This document shows, in pieces, positions 34,566 to 47,095 of a stretch of 64,000 nucleotides of DNA; positions within the stretch are counted from its first letter, which is position 1, and each line of letters begins with the position of its first letter. Source of the DNA: Akebia trifoliata (taxonomy: Eukaryota > Streptophyta > Magnoliopsida > Ranunculales > Lardizabalaceae); NCBI GenBank assembly GCA_017979445.1, contig CM030714.1, positions 5,952,001 through 6,016,000 on the forward strand, read 5' to 3'. Under the pieces are notes generated by a model, which had not been told where the DNA came from, ran no database searches, and worked only from the letters and a program-made list of their open reading frames with translations. The translations under genes were made by a program, and so were the position numbers.

Positions 34566-34800
34566 TCGAATCATGATAATCTGACTACCCCATGTGGCAG
34601 ACTCAATCGACTACCTTGATGTGACAAGTTTGAGAATCGTAGATCTATGCTCCTTGGGATACTCAACTGCACTTCCCCATAAAAAAATGTATTTAAAAGG
34701 AACCGTGTTTCCCGAGGAACGCAGATCTCCAGTTCTCAAACTTGTCACGTCAAGTAATCGATTGAGTATGCCACTTGGGGTAGTTAGATTATCACGAATC
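34566..34800. mobile_element. Long foldback MITE (235 bp, about 105-bp arms)
   Basis: The left arm from TCGAATCATGATAATCTGAC and the right arm ending GATTATCACGAATC pair along almost their whole length, including ACAAGTTTGAGAA, CTCAATCGA and CTACCCCA matches. Poly-T tracts lie outside both ends. Both strands have short open frames as a by-product. Non-coding. Confidence 0.7.
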
Positions 34801-35350
34801 TTTTTTTTTTTTTTTCCAACATAGGAATGTGAGAACTTCATTGGCCTCGGAATGATATGCCCTTCTTTCTATCCCTTTTGGATGGGAGTAAATCCTCTGT
34901 GGCGTTTTTCCTGTATTGCTCTCTGTAACTATCATACCAACGGTTGAGGATGTGCCACATCATCAACGTGGTTTCATCCAATCATTTAAGATAAAGAGCT
35001 CAGTGACCATCCATTTTCAAACACTACATTAGAACCCAAAAAAATTATATATATTTTTGGGTGAATTACTATTTCGTGACATGAAAATGAGTTATTTACA
35101 ATTCTGGCTAACTATTCATTTTAATTATCAAATACGTGAATTATTGTGTTTTCGTTAAAAGAAATTCAGAACAATAACAAATTCGATGGTTTTAAAGTGA
35201 TTATTTCACAGGTTTAACGTGACAATTTCACAAGTTTAAAGTGATTATTTTCAATTAATCACTTTAAAAACCTCCAAATTCATTATCGTTCACGTTTTGG
35301 TAATTAAAATGACTAAATTCGTCAAAAGTTGATCACTTTTTTGTAGATAT

Positions 35351-35353
<3 letters not shown>

Positions 35354-35391
<38 letters not shown>
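35354..35391. repeat. (TA)n microsatellite
   Basis: About 19 TA units, uninterrupted. Confidence 0.9.
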
Positions 35392-35394
<3 letters not shown>

Positions 35395-35796
35395 TGAAAT
35401 CTGATCTAGACTGTGAATCCAAGATGCATGTGTTGGTATTTTTATTGAATTTGTTGTTTTACTGACTGTAGAACAAGAGCTGCGCCCCTCTTCCATGTAC
35501 ACCGTTGGCAAAGTACTCGTAACCAACCAGATTGGAGGCGTCTTCGAATGAAAGCTCTTATTAGCCGCTTTTCATGAGAGCTAAAGAGTTGAAAATAGGA
35601 CATAGTTTCAAACTTAAACCATTTCTAATGTTTTAAATTTGAAATTCACGTGTGATCTCGGGATTCTCCTTCCTTTGTTAATTCCTCAAGTTTCTTTAAG
35701 ATAAAATAGGCAGTCCACTTGCAATTATTATATATTGAGGAATGGACAAGTATTTTACCAAAGCCACCCGCCCAAACATATTTTTTGAAAGAATAA

Positions 35797-35941
35797 TGAT
35801 GAATGCATGGTGTTGGATACACGGCTGATGTGGCAAGGGCACATAACCACACATTCTTTTCTTGTGTATCCCGATGAAAAATGTATATGATTCTATGCCT
35901 TTGTCACATCATCCACGTACCAAAACTGCTTGCATTCATCA
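35797..35941. mobile_element. 145-bp foldback MITE, 'TGATGAATGCA' family, best copy
   Basis: Perfect 11-bp terminal inverted repeat TGATGAATGCA, inner arms GGATACACGGCTGATGTGGC and GTCACATCATCCACGTACC, centre CTTGTGTATCCCGATG. Copies at 13177-13321 and 57513-57682. Confidence 0.7.
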
Positions 35942-36027
35942 CGACTCTTTTTAAAATACTAAGCAAAACTTCAAAAATCAAAAGGGTCATCACATATTAC
36001 TGCTTTATGCATTTATTTATAGAATAA

Positions 36028-36196
36028 CAATAGTAATTTCTCAAGGGCTACCCGTGAGAGCACACCCTCACTTACATGGTGCATGTGATGTGCAATAGGC
36101 ATTGCATGCGCCCTGGGACTTGTCCTTGGACAAAACCATGGTCTATGGATATATAGGCCTAATTCTTTGTCTACAAGGATACCTTTATAAAAAAAC
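36028..36196 (+). mobile_element. SINE family 1, copy b (5' truncated)
   Basis: Shares CACCCTCACTTACATGG and AAAACCATGGTC with copies at 12941 and 45333 but lacks the tRNA-like head; ends in an A-run (TTATAAAAAAAC). Confidence 0.6.
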
Positions 36197-36335
36197 AAGA
36201 GATGACTTAATAAAAAGATACTCAAATACACTCAACTAATGTAGAACGTGCACATAACCATAGGTTTTTTCCTTGTGTATCTTGAGAAAAAAAATTTATG
36301 ACTCTATGCACATGCAATGGAAAAAAAAAAAAAAA

Positions 36336-36485
36336 TTGCTCATAAAAATCTGGGATCCACCAATCACATGAACCGGCATGTATTGAAGACATCCCTGATT
36401 TACAAAAGCACCCTTGTTAGTAAAAAAAAAAAAATACCCTTGCTATGCTTGATGTGGCACGCATTGAGGAGTTTGTGAGCAAAAA
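36336..36485 (-). repeat. Inverted copy of the TTGCTCA-ended repeat
   Basis: Reverse-complement relative of 34373-34510, with ATCTGGGATCCACCAATCAC and GAGGAGTTTGTGAGCAAAAA. Confidence 0.5.
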
Positions 36486-38291
36486 ATCACTCCATGATGC
36501 TTTTCAACAAACCGGCATAATCTTTGACCTCAACATCAAATGAATGTGTTTTGAGTTTTTTTGTAGTCTATTTATATGACTTTTATTTATTTTTACACTA
36601 TGTTTGGATTTACATAAGAGAAATTGAGATAATTTTGAAATTTTAAAATGTCATAAAAGAGGTTTAGGGGCAAAGTTAGAATTATAAAATATTTTTAAAA
36701 CGTTTCTCTCCAAATCTCTCCACTTTTGGAGAGAAAGAAAACTCATTTATTTTCCCTTATCTTCTCTCTTTATACCTTTTTTTTTTATTCATAAAACTGA
36801 TCTTTTAAAAATATAATAATAATATATAATATTAATATAATTTACCAGAATCACATCTGGGTCAGTAATTTTGGTCATACATGGCCGTTTTGATTCTTTG
36901 CCCTTTCGAATTACTACCCATATATGGTCAATGTAAGATTGATACGGAATGATGATAATGTCTGCCTAATTAATGTTTGGTCAGGATGTTTGGCACCACC
37001 AAACTCTATTTGGTAGACAGGCACTCAAGAGAGAAAATGCTCCTAATTATTCTCATTTTGTTTTGTACATTTCAAACCACAAACAACAGCCTACATACGG
37101 CAGATATTAGAGTAAAAACACAGGTTTTCAAGGGACGCGTTTCCTTGAAAATTGTTTGGAGGGATTAGGAGAAACTGAGGAAGGTACACTATATTGCTTT
37201 TTAATTACGTAGTCACATACTCTTTGATCAAAGTGAACGTTTACATTCAAGTGGATCAACAAAACCAGCTGTTTTTTATTCAGTCTTTGAAATAATACTA
37301 TTGAAACTCACTGAGTCACCTTCAAACTCAGTTGAATCGACTTTGACTCCATAGAATTTTTATATGATAATGTAGAGCTAGAGCATAAAATTTTAAAAAT
37401 ATACTCTCTTTTTTTACTGTTCAATTTGAATTTTTAGCTTGGATGTTTGATCTATTTTCAAAGTCTTAGATTAAGTTAAAAATAATAATAAAAATAAAAA
37501 ACCTAATCAAGAACATGAACATTAAAAGTCTGAGGTGTCACTTGGACCAACGTGACAGTTCATGGCCCAAATGAGGATCTTGGTACAATTTCTACATGAT
37601 CCTTCGGACCATAGGAGATAAAGAGAGATTGAGTTGCATGAACCACGTACCTATCCATACAAAAACATGGTTGATTGGTATGTTGGTGTTGAACACAAAA
37701 TTTTAAGAATTCAATTTAAAAAAAAAATTAGTAAAAGATATTTCCTTCCCTACTAATCATGGCATTTTAAATTTGAGAGATCAGTGGACATCTATTTTCA
37801 AAGAAAACTCTATGCTATATTATTTTTATGGCTTCTATACTAGTCTTTCAATGAATTTTAAAACTAGTTAAAGAAATGGATTTTACAGGATAAATAAATA
37901 AATGAATAAAATACCATATCCACCCCAAATCCAGCATCTTCTATCTGAAACAAAAGTATTAAAAATGACATCTTAAGATATTTGTTCGAAAAACTCGGTC
38001 TCCCACTCCATCATTGAGTTGATTCGACTCAGTGGGCATCCGAGTCGAACTCAGAGTATTAAAACGTAGTGCGTGTACAACCTAAACAAGCAAAGAGGGC
38101 ATGACACCGCCGCACTTGATACGTAACGTAATTATCCAACGCGGAACCGAAAATGGCCAGCTTTCAAAGACCTCAGCATTGCCAGCTTTACATAACAAAC
38201 TTCAATTAAGTTTTGTTGGTCGTCACGCGTCTCTTACAAACTCTCTTTCTCTTCGAATATTATCTTCTCTTTTTCATCTCCAACTCTCTTA
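36486..38291. other. Intergenic DNA upstream of XTH
   Basis: No gene recognised. Two short stretches (37290-37360, 37990-38060) carry the repeated GAGTTGATTCGACTC-type motif seen at several places in the window. Confidence 0.4.
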
Positions 38292-38299
38292 TATAAATA
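38292..38299 (+). promoter_or_regulatory. TATA box of XTH
   Basis: TATAAATA, 72 bp before the first ATG, in a CT-rich leader context. Confidence 0.7.
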
Positions 38300-38363
38300 C
38301 CTCTCAGGTATAAACTAATCTCCATCACTCAAAACATCTCTCTTTGTTCCACACATATAGAAT

Positions 38364-41103
38364 ATGTTGTCAAGAATGGCATCTTCTTCCTCTTATGGAG
38401 TCTTTATAATCTTATTAGTTTCTTTACTTATATGCTCTTTAATGTCTACTACCTCTGCTGCTGGTAATTTCTATAAAGACTTTGACATCACTTGGGGCGA
38501 TAATCGTGCCAAGATACTCAACGGTGGACAACTCCTTACGTTGTCTCTCGATAAGACCTCTGGGTCTGGATTCCAATCCAAGAGTGAGTATCTATTCGGA
38601 CGGATCGATATGCAGCTCAAACTTGTTGCTGGCAACTCTGCTGGTACCGTCACCGCCTACTATGTAAGTCTCATTTATTTCGTACGATTTTTCTTAGTTT
38701 CGACAACTTTCAATTCTTAGAGCCAAGATTAAAATGCGATTATATTTTTTTCTGTTAGTTAGCATTCATGTAGGATGAGTATGATTGTTGAGAAATTATG
38801 TGAAAAGGAGATTTGGATTGAAAATAGATTTTGTCGGTGGGCCGTGGCGTTATTCTGTTTGATGGGAAAATAGATATCTCAAGAAAAATGATTTTCCTTC
38901 TAAATGCATAATCATAAAGATTTGCATGACTGAATGGGAAAATTGGCAAATAAAAATGATTTTTCTAGGAAATCACAATTCACAAGTGAGTGTGCCCAAC
39001 GATGTACTAAAATAACCTAGAAATGCAAAAAATAAGAATGATCAATCTAATAATATTGATATAAAGATTACCTATTACAGTGTTACGTACTAATTATTAT
39101 CAGTATTGGATTTACAATTTTTAAACAAAAACTAGAAAATTCGTCAATTTTAAATTTTAAAAAGGCCCATTTTTTTTTTTTTTTCAAAAATTGATATATT
39201 CCCAGTTTTTGGTAATTATTTTTCATACCTAATTCTGTAATTTTCAAAATTTTCATACCTGTTTCTTATAGTTTTGTAACCTCATCTAGCAATCAATAGA
39301 ATTTCACTTTTTTTTTTCTTGTATGATTTTCAGTTGTCTTCTCAAGGTGCAACCCATGATGAGATCGACTTCGAATTCTTGGGGAATTCTACTGGAGAAC
39401 CATACATCCTCCATACTAATGTGTTCACCCAAGGGAAGGGAGATAGGGAACAGCAGTTCTATCTCTGGTTTGACCCGACCCGGAACTTCCACACCTACTC
39501 CATAATTTGGAACCCTCAACGGATCATGTAAGAATTTCTCAGGGTACCTAATACACTTTTCTTAAACATAGTTCGAAAACTCGATGAGTCAACTCAAAAC
39601 TCGATGATGAATTTCGAAATGACTCATTGTACAAACCTAAAATGAATTGATTTAATGGATCTTGAAACTAGCCTCCATCAAGTTGGGGGCGGAGTCACCT
39701 TGTAATCCAATTGAGATGACTTGGCAAAGTTTCAAGTTGACGACAACCGTAGCTCATTTGCCTTGCGATACACAAGAAAAAGATTTAGGTTTATGCGTAT
39801 CCTGATGCAAATGATCTACGATTCTACGATGGCAGCGTATGTTAGAGAGGTGCATTAGATAAAAATCATTAAATTATAAGTTGTGATACACTGCACATTG
39901 CGTTCAACACCGCACTGATGTGCAGTGCACAGATAATCATAGATTTCTTTCCTTGAGATACAAGTTAAAAAATCAAATGTACAACAGTCCAACACAGGTA
40001 GTCCATTTTCCTTAAATTATAATCTTTTATTTTCACAAGACTTGCTCGTACACTGCTTTCATTGGACATGGCATTCAACATTGTGCTGATGTGGCAGTGT
40101 ATAGATATTCATAGATTTCTTTACTCGAGATACAAGTTAGACAATTAGCGATTCTCTATACATTGCCATGTCAGCACAGTATTGAACACAATGTCCAATG
40201 AAGGCAATCCATCATTTTACTTTTCCTAAACCTCCCACACCTCCACCCACTCAATTTTCTCAACGGGAACCCCAATCAGTAATAGATTGCTGAGTGGGAA
40301 ATGAACCCACTCGGCAACATGCATGTTACCGATTGGGCTTAAATGGGTTTAGTTTGAAACTACTAATGGAGTTATTAGGATCTCTTTTTTTTTTTTTCAA
40401 GTGGTGGCCGTTTCGCGAACATTTAGGGGCAACGAGCATAAATCTTAATTTTATAAAATGATATAATCAAACTTGTACTACTAGGCTTGGATTATTAAAG
40501 AATATTCCAATCCCAAGGTGGAATCATAATCTTTCCCAAAAATCTTACCATGAACCTATAATCCACTCGATTTCGGTACCATTGTAAAAATTGACAATTC
40601 TTTTAAATAATCTGATCTTATTTAAATTTGAAAATCATTGGGTCGATCCAATTTTCATTTCTCTAAATTATTTACTTTTTTTCTTCTTCAGCTTCTTGGT
40701 AGATAACACTCCTATAAGAGAATTCAAGAATGAAGAATCGATAGGCATTCCCTTCCCTAAGAACCAACCTATGAGGATCTACTCAAGCCTATGGAATGCC
40801 GATGACTGGGCCACAAGAGGTGGGCTAGTGAAGACCGATTGGACAAAAGCTCCATTCAGAGCCTTCTATAGGAACTTCAATGCCAATGCCTGCATATGGT
40901 CATCTGGTTCTTCTTCTTGTGCTTCTTCTAAGTCTACAAATTCTTTCTCGGGCGACGCATGGAAGACTCAAGAACTCGATCCAATGGGCCGAAGAAGGCT
41001 CAGATGGGTGCAAAAGAATTACATGATTTACAACTATTGCTCTGATTCGAAGCGATTCCCTCAGGGCTATCCTCGTGAATGCAGACGTTCAAGGTTGCTT
41101 TAG
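38364..41103 (+). CDS. Xyloglucan endotransglucosylase/hydrolase (XTH, GH16)
   Basis: Cuts and rejoins xyloglucan chains in the cell wall. Exons: 38364-38663, 39334-39527, 40692-41103; 906 nt, 301 aa, GT-AG borders. Seen: signal peptide ([15 protein letters not shown], cleavage after about TSAA), GH16 start [18 protein letters not shown], the catalytic [10 protein letters not shown] at residues 108-117 (nucleophile E110, acid/base E114), followed directly by the N-glycosylation site NST, then [25 protein letters not shown], and the XET C-terminal domain with four Cys ([21 protein letters not shown]). The motif and short loop point to transglucosylase activity rather than the hydrolase subgroup. 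A second in-frame ATG at 38376 has the better context and would give 297 aa. Similar to the XTH22-25 type but exact orthology is not claimed. Looks functional. Confidence 0.94.
40058..40212. mobile_element. Foldback MITE in XTH intron 2
   Basis: CATTGGACATGGCATTCAAC and GTGCTGATGTGGCAGTGTA pair with TACATTGCCATGTCAGCAC and ATTGAACACAATGTCCAATG. A half copy lies just upstream at 39890-40010. Related in style to the TGATGAATGCA family. Confidence 0.6.
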
Positions 41104-41221
41104 AAAATTGAGATTATATTTATGTTGATTTTTTTGGAAGAGAATAGGGTTTTAAATCAAAATTGAAAATTCTTTATTAATTGGTCTGCGTTATTGATCT
41201 AGAAATGTACTTTAACCTTGT

Positions 41222-41237
41222 AATAAATCAAATAAAT
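41222..41237 (+). terminator. Polyadenylation signals of XTH
   Basis: Two AATAAA motifs (41222-41227 and 41231-41236) about 120 bp after the XTH stop. Confidence 0.5.
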
Positions 41238-41239
41238 GA

Positions 41240-42769
41240 GATTATTTGTTTACAATCATATTTTGATTAAGTAATAATCACTTTGAGCATATTTCTCTCT
41301 CCCTCTCTCTCTTTGTGAACAACGGATGTCAGCCGTGGTGTGTAGGTAGGTAGGAGGCCAGGCTGGTCCTCTTTCCATTTGCGAGCATAAACAAAGGTCA
41401 ACCTTCTAAAAATTGGGGTTTTGAATTTTCATAGATTAAATCCATGGTTTAAAATATATCTAAGTAATCTACATATTAAGTATTGAGTCGTACATTCAAA
41501 TAAAGGAGTTTGACCCACCAATAATTCGTAGAATCTTTTAAATTAGATTTGGACAAACTTGACCTTTAGACAAATCAATCAAAGTTCTTTAAGTTGGGGT
41601 ATAATTGGAAAGTTAAATTCTATTTAAGTTTATAAATACCAAAGATTTCTTCATTTGGAGGAGATCTGGATTACTTTCTCTCAGAAGACATAAGTTCTCC
41701 CTCTAAAGAAGAATAAGCTTTCAAGCCTTCCTTTAGAGACAAAGTAAACTACTTCAAGAGATTTGGACTCCGATTAAAGAGAAGATTAAACCTAAAGCCC
41801 TTCTTTGAAAGTCAAGAAATCATTCTCAATCGATAAAGCGTGAAGTCCGAAAAGAAAAAAATTTACATAAATTTCTATAGAAAATCAAGCACAAACAAAA
41901 TTACAATCAAAACAATATTTTCAATCGATCACACGCAAAGTCCAAAGAAAAAAAAGCTACACACGTTATATTTATTTTTGTACTTGACTGTTAATCAGAA
42001 GAAAACACTGAGATTTATATCTTTATTTTTATCAAATTAATAAAAATCATTTACGATCTTATTTCATGAATCTCAATGTAGATCTATGAAATTTGGGCAT
42101 AATTGGAGGAGGAAGAAGAAGAAAAGGGGTGGGACGAAGGAAGAAGGAGGAGAAAGAAGAAGAAGAAAAAGAGAGGAGAGGAGAAGAGAGAGGAGAGGGT
42201 TGGGGCGAAGGGAGAGAAAAAGAAAAGAGAAAGGATGGGGGGGGGAGGTGGCCGGTGATGGCAACAGAGAGGATGAATGTGATGAAGAAAAGTTGAAAGT
42301 TAAGATTTTGATGTAGGGATGGAAAATAAGAATGGATATCATTTTTTCATGAGTATGAGTGGAAAAATGAAATCCATGTTTTGTGGGACTTTTGGAGGAG
42401 AGTGAAAATCATTTTTCATGAAAAAATACAATCAAATACATGAAAATATTGGTATTCCACCCTATTTTCCGTTGCAATCAAACATTCACTAAGTGCATTT
42501 GGGGGAAAGAAGACATAAAGTGGGCCTGTTTGGGTAAAGATTGGATTTGGCCTAGACATGGAAAGGAGTGGCACATGATACGATGGACACGGGCTTTGTA
42601 GTCTCCCTAGAGAGGATGGGAAGAAATTGGGCCTCTAACTTGCAACAACATTAATTTGATGCACAACGTTAGATGTAAGGCTGTGATGGAAGGAAAAAAA
42701 CATAGGTTTCTTAAGGATTAATGTAGGTTTCCCAGAGATCTAATTTGAAGGGAATCTCTAGGAATGGAT
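41240..42769. other. Intergenic DNA with a 200-bp purine tract
   Basis: No gene. 42101-42297 is almost pure A/G on the plus strand (GGAGGAAGAAGAAG type, ending in a run of nine G), so long open frames there are low-complexity artefacts. Confidence 0.5.
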
Positions 42770-43343
42770 AGACATAACACTCCACATTTTATGAATATTT
42801 GAGATATCCCTCTGTTTTCAGTTGGTCTTCTTTTATAGACTAGCACAAAATGACCTTATTCTTCAACCTTTAGCCAAAAACCCTTTTATTTTTTCTTCCT
42901 AAAAAGAGTCATTGCCCTGTTCGTCATTTTCCATGGTAATATATTTTTAGTCAATTCAATCTCATATTCATTCCAGTTCATCATTTTCAACCTTGCCTTA
43001 ACCCATTTGTAGAAAACCCTTAATTTTTCTACCTAGCATTATATCATTTTCTACTTCTCCAAATAATCATCATCATCATCATCATGTCGCTCTTAAGGCT
43101 ATTAAATGTTTGAGTAGGTAAAATCTCAAAGTTGGGGATGTGGGTAACAAATTTTACCTAGGAGTTTGAAGATGACAAGTTTAGGGAAGAAAAATCTAGG
43201 GTTTTTGGCAAAAGGTTGACGACAAGGACATTTAGATCATCTTGTGGTAGCATATTAGACTATATTGAGGTCAAGGGAAACATGTTATCAGTTTGAAAAC
43301 ATCGGGCGTATCTCAAATATTCATAAAAACTAAGGATATGTCT
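42770..43343. mobile_element. TIR element, copy 2
   Basis: Ends AGACATAACACTCCACATTT and (revcomp) AGACATATCCTTAGTTTTTA, then TGAATATTTGAGATA in both. Inner TTTTTCTACC..CATTTTCTACTT block and a (CAT)n run are shared with 12810-13815 and 57806-58370. Confidence 0.6.
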
Positions 43344-43352
43344 AAAACAACC

Positions 43353-44312
43353 AATAGGAGGGGGTTGTGAAGTAGGAAGAAAGATAATAAATGGACATGC
43401 TCAGCCCAGCCCAAAATGATCTTGGGCTTTCTAATCGTGCTCAAGTTCATTCATTGTGGGCAAGGATGGGCATCTGCTAACAGCTCTCAGTAGCTTTGCA
43501 TGAGAATAAATGGACATGTTTATTTTTCATCTCCTTTTGGGCTTTTATTTGGCTACAGTTATCTTACACTCAAGCGGCTGACTGCAATGAACCAATTCAA
43601 ACGGATGGTGCCATTTATGGGAGAATACGAGCTTGATCACAGAGGAATCAAATACAATTTGGGTAAGAGGAAGTCTGATCACTCAGGGCTCAAATGCTCC
43701 ATTAATCTAATTGGGCCTCTTTAGGGAGAATATTTGATGACTATGAAACAGAGGCTATGACTTTGGGCATATTCGAGTCGTGTAGATTTTTTTTTTTTTT
43801 TTCTTTTCTAACAACTAAATAGCATAAGAAATTTCATTTGTTTCAATCTATTATGAATCATTTACTAAGCAGACCACAAACATAGGTGAGACATACGTAT
43901 CTTCCCCTAAAGTCCAGAAAACTCTCTCTACACCCAGGTAAACGTTACATAGTTTCCATTCCAGCGAGCCCAGAAATATATTTGCCTGTAAAGACAAATA
44001 AAGCATGGTCTTGATCATTTGACCAAATTTATACTTCCCTATGCTTTTCAAGCCAAGAAATCCCAATTTTTTCAAATGTTCTTTGCCATGCATTGTCATA
44101 GAGGATGTCAAATATAGCCCATCTAATACAAGTGTATTACTCAAAAATCAATTTCTTCAAGGAGCTTAAGGCCTCCAACACTACTTCCGAGGCGACTATC
44201 CTCATCTTAAGCCAAATGAATATTTTTACTATTTTACAAATTATCGACTCCTATCCATATGCATAGATGCCAAAAAAACAAAAAGAAGTCATAAACCAAG
44301 TAATCATACTTA
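43353..44312. other. Intergenic DNA, no gene recognised
   Basis: Short frames without known domains. A poly-T run at 43790-43803. Confidence 0.35.
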
Positions 44313-44890
44313 TTAATAAGGCGTAGTGACCTGAGCCTTCATCCAAAAAGGGAGAGGTCTTGAGTTCAAGCCCCCTCGTTGGCCACCCACAAGGATTCAT
44401 CAATCCTATCTTACTTGGTATGTGTTGCTCATGAGGCATTGCATGCATGTACCTGTGTGTGTAAATGTCTTGTATTTTGTTGGCGTTACGCAGAGTTGGG
44501 AGGTGTAGAGGGTAGCACCCCCATTGGTGGTCCTGCTGCCCAGTCAATGGGCTTGGGTGAAGGGGGCAGCACTTGCTCCTAGGGGGTTGCTCCCAAATTT
44601 TTTAGGGTTACGAAAAGGGGGAATAGTGTAATATTTTCTTACTGATTTTCTATTTTGGAGAGATAGATACATTTTTCACTACTCCCAATTTCTTTAAATA
44701 AAATAATGATTATTCTTGTTCTGATCCACGGATGTAGATACACCATCAAACCATGTAAATCCTTGTGTAATTTTTGCCTTCTTTGTTGTTTCGTATTTTC
44801 ACAGTACCAAGGGGGTTTGGGCGAGATAAGTTGCTCTAAGAGGCTAGTTGCTTCTCCCGTGACACCCTGTCATAAAAAATAAAAATCATG
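44313..44890 (+). mobile_element. SINE family 2, copy 2, split by an LTR
   Basis: The first half (44313-44453; GGTCTTGAGTTCAAGCCCC B-box, GTTGGCCACCCAC) matches 9703-9935. After a 350-bp insertion the second half resumes at 44809 (GCTCTAAGAGGCTAGTTGC) and ends in an A-rich tail at about 44875-44886. Confidence 0.65.
44454..44803. mobile_element. Solo LTR (350 bp) inside a SINE
   Basis: Starts TGTGTGTGTAAATG and ends TTTTCACA, flanked by the identical 5-bp repeat GTACC at 44449-44453 and 44804-44808. The 3' part (CGGATGTAGATACACCATC then AAACCATGTAAATCCTTGTG) has the look of a plant copia LTR U5 region. No internal domain. Confidence 0.82.
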
Positions 44891-45332
44891 TACTTACAAA
44901 TGGAAACCTTATTGTTATGGCACTTGTGCATGTCATGCGTGAAGAGCCCATATCGAGGAACATGAATCACAATTCACAAGGATGTTGTCTAAGCCATGGA
45001 CGTGTACCACCTTGAAGACATGCATTCAACCATGCACTTTTTTACATGGTCGTGCCAATCACATGTCAAGTCAATTGCTACAAATGAATCAACTGAACTA
45101 ATTTATCAATGATAAGATTCAAAATCAAGGAATTCTCTAATTATATATTACTCTTTGGTACCAATTTTAATTCAAGTGACATGGAACTAAGTTGAGTAAG
45201 ACAGAAGATTAAGAGTTGAAGAAACTTGGGTTCTATGAATTATGTTTTCCCAATACATAGATCCCAAGATTGATGAAGTCACCTCAGGGACTTTCCATCT
45301 AGGTATCACAATCGAACAGGGTTTCTCTATTC

Positions 45333-45568
45333 TTTTTTTATTTTTTTGTTAACTAGGTATCCCTGTAGACAATTGATCAGGCCCGTATCTGTGTTTTACC
45401 CAGTCCATAGACCATGGTCTTGTCCAAGGACTAGTTTCATAGCACGTGCGACGCCCACACATCACATGCACCAAGTAAGTGAGGGTGCGCCCTCGCAGGT
45501 GGCCCCTAATGAATTAATGCTCATACTGGGTATCAAACTCACGACCTATAGGCATTAACTGCTTATCA
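45333..45568 (-). mobile_element. SINE family 1, copy c
   Basis: Full-length relative of 12941-13175 on the minus strand: tRNA-like head (CGTGAGTTTGATACCCAG at about 45530), shared body, and A-tail (plus-strand T-rich at 45332-45350). Confidence 0.7.
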
Positions 45569-46740
45569 GTCCGAAATTGTCATTAACTGCTTCTCTATTC
45601 TTAAATTTGACTACATCTCAAGGTATTATATGCCTGATCCAAATTAATTGCAACTCATTGCATCTCACTAATAATGAAAGGATAAGAAACATTTATCCAA
45701 CACGAAGCCCAATACTCTCACGGAGAGAGGACACACCATAAGTCCTAAATACAATATTGTGCTGTATGAATAAAGGCACTACTACAAGATCAGTGAGGTA
45801 ACCACTATTGTTTGCTTGTTAAGAAACTCCTGTCAGCATACAATCACATGTTTGTAGCTTTTTTTTTTCTAAGGGAAATAATTATGTTAAAAATTGAACC
45901 AAGATACAAAAAATTTGCTTACTTAACAAATCCGAAATGCAGAAAATTTAATCTATCCCCCAAAATAGCTTGCTTTGCCAACAAATGTTTGTTGCCTGTC
46001 ATATGCTTAACGCAAGACTTTCGGATGTGTATTACAGCTTCTTTCCTTAGCTAACTTACTAAAGCAAATGACTGATTTTCACGCTCTGATACTTTTTTTA
46101 TAGTATAGTGAACAAGCAATGGTGCAAAAGCCGTTGTGCATTACCACAATTATTTTCTTGTTGAGCCACCGTTTGCATAGTTGTTTGCTAGTGGTGCACT
46201 ATGGCTCTTCAGCAACCAAAAAAATCTGTAGTATAAAGTGAAAATAATAATAATAAATAAATAAAATAGAATAATTATACAAGTTTGATGAAAAATAATG
46301 TACAATGGTGTTCACCTTTCATTACCAAAATTGGATTATTAAAAATATATAAAATAAGTAGAAATCCATAAATATGGAACTGCATATGTATTGATGATTA
46401 CATTCAATCTTTTCATTTTGTGTTTTAGGACATTGAGGGGAGTGGGAATTACATCATTTCCAATTTGGACCCTCAGCTTGTAAAAGTCAGTAAAGGAAAT
46501 AAATTTAAATGGAAATTATGATTAAGAGTTAGTGGTGTACATCTGTACCTCCATAACACCCAATATTAAGAGATGTTTCACACAAGCAATGTCTCGATTA
46601 GGACTCATAGTCAACGAATCCAACTTATGCTTTTCTATGGATCATCCAACAGTGTGATTTGTATTGCAGGGAGTTGGCCAGTTATTCAACACCTATGGAT
46701 GTTTGTCAGGGGGATATACAGTGGAGTCATTTGCTCGCAC
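45569..46740. other. Intergenic DNA, no gene recognised
   Basis: AT-rich; a CACTACTACAAGA CACTA-like terminus at about 45777 has no clear partner. Confidence 0.35.
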
Positions 46741-47095
46741 AAGAATTTTCAAAGTCTATAGATTAATGAGTTACTGCGACAAATATTAACAACGGATAAG
46801 CAAATCTATCATTATTGTCTCCACAAAAAAAAATTCACTCTTAATTACCCCCATATAGACGAATTTTCAAAGTCTATGGATTAATGAGTTACTGTGACAA
46901 ATATTAACAACGGATAAGCAAATCTATCATTATTGTCTCCACAAAAAAAATTTCACTCTTAATTACCCCCACATAGACGAATTTTCAAAGTCTATGGATC
47001 AATGAGCTACTGTGACAAATATTAACAGTGGATAAACAAATCTATTATTATTGTCCTCACAAAAAAAAATTTCACTATTAATTGCTCCCACATCG
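46741..47095. repeat. 118-bp tandem repeat, three copies
   Basis: Units begin at 46741, 46859 and 46977 with (A)CGAATTTTCAAAGTCTATG and end in a CCCCCACATAG-like stretch. Copies 1 and 2 differ at very few positions; copy 3 is more diverged. Directly followed by AAAATCCTGGCTCCACCCC, a hAT-like terminus, so the array probably sits inside a small hAT-type element that may start near 46669 (CAGGGAGTTGGCCAG). Confidence 0.8.

Noticed and set aside
34594..34841. Open frames on both strands at 34.6-34.8 kb
   Set aside because: Both are generated by the long foldback; the two peptides mirror each other because the arms are inverted repeats.
38471..38653. Minus-strand open frame across XTH exon 1
   Set aside because: Shadow of the XTH coding frame.
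42073..42342. Overlapping open frames on both strands rich in Glu/Arg or Ser/Leu/Pro
   Set aside because: Produced by a purine/pyrimidine tract; low complexity with no domain.
46859..47095. Regularly spaced repeats considered as a CRISPR array
   Set aside because: Units are contiguous with no unique spacers, and the genome is a plant.
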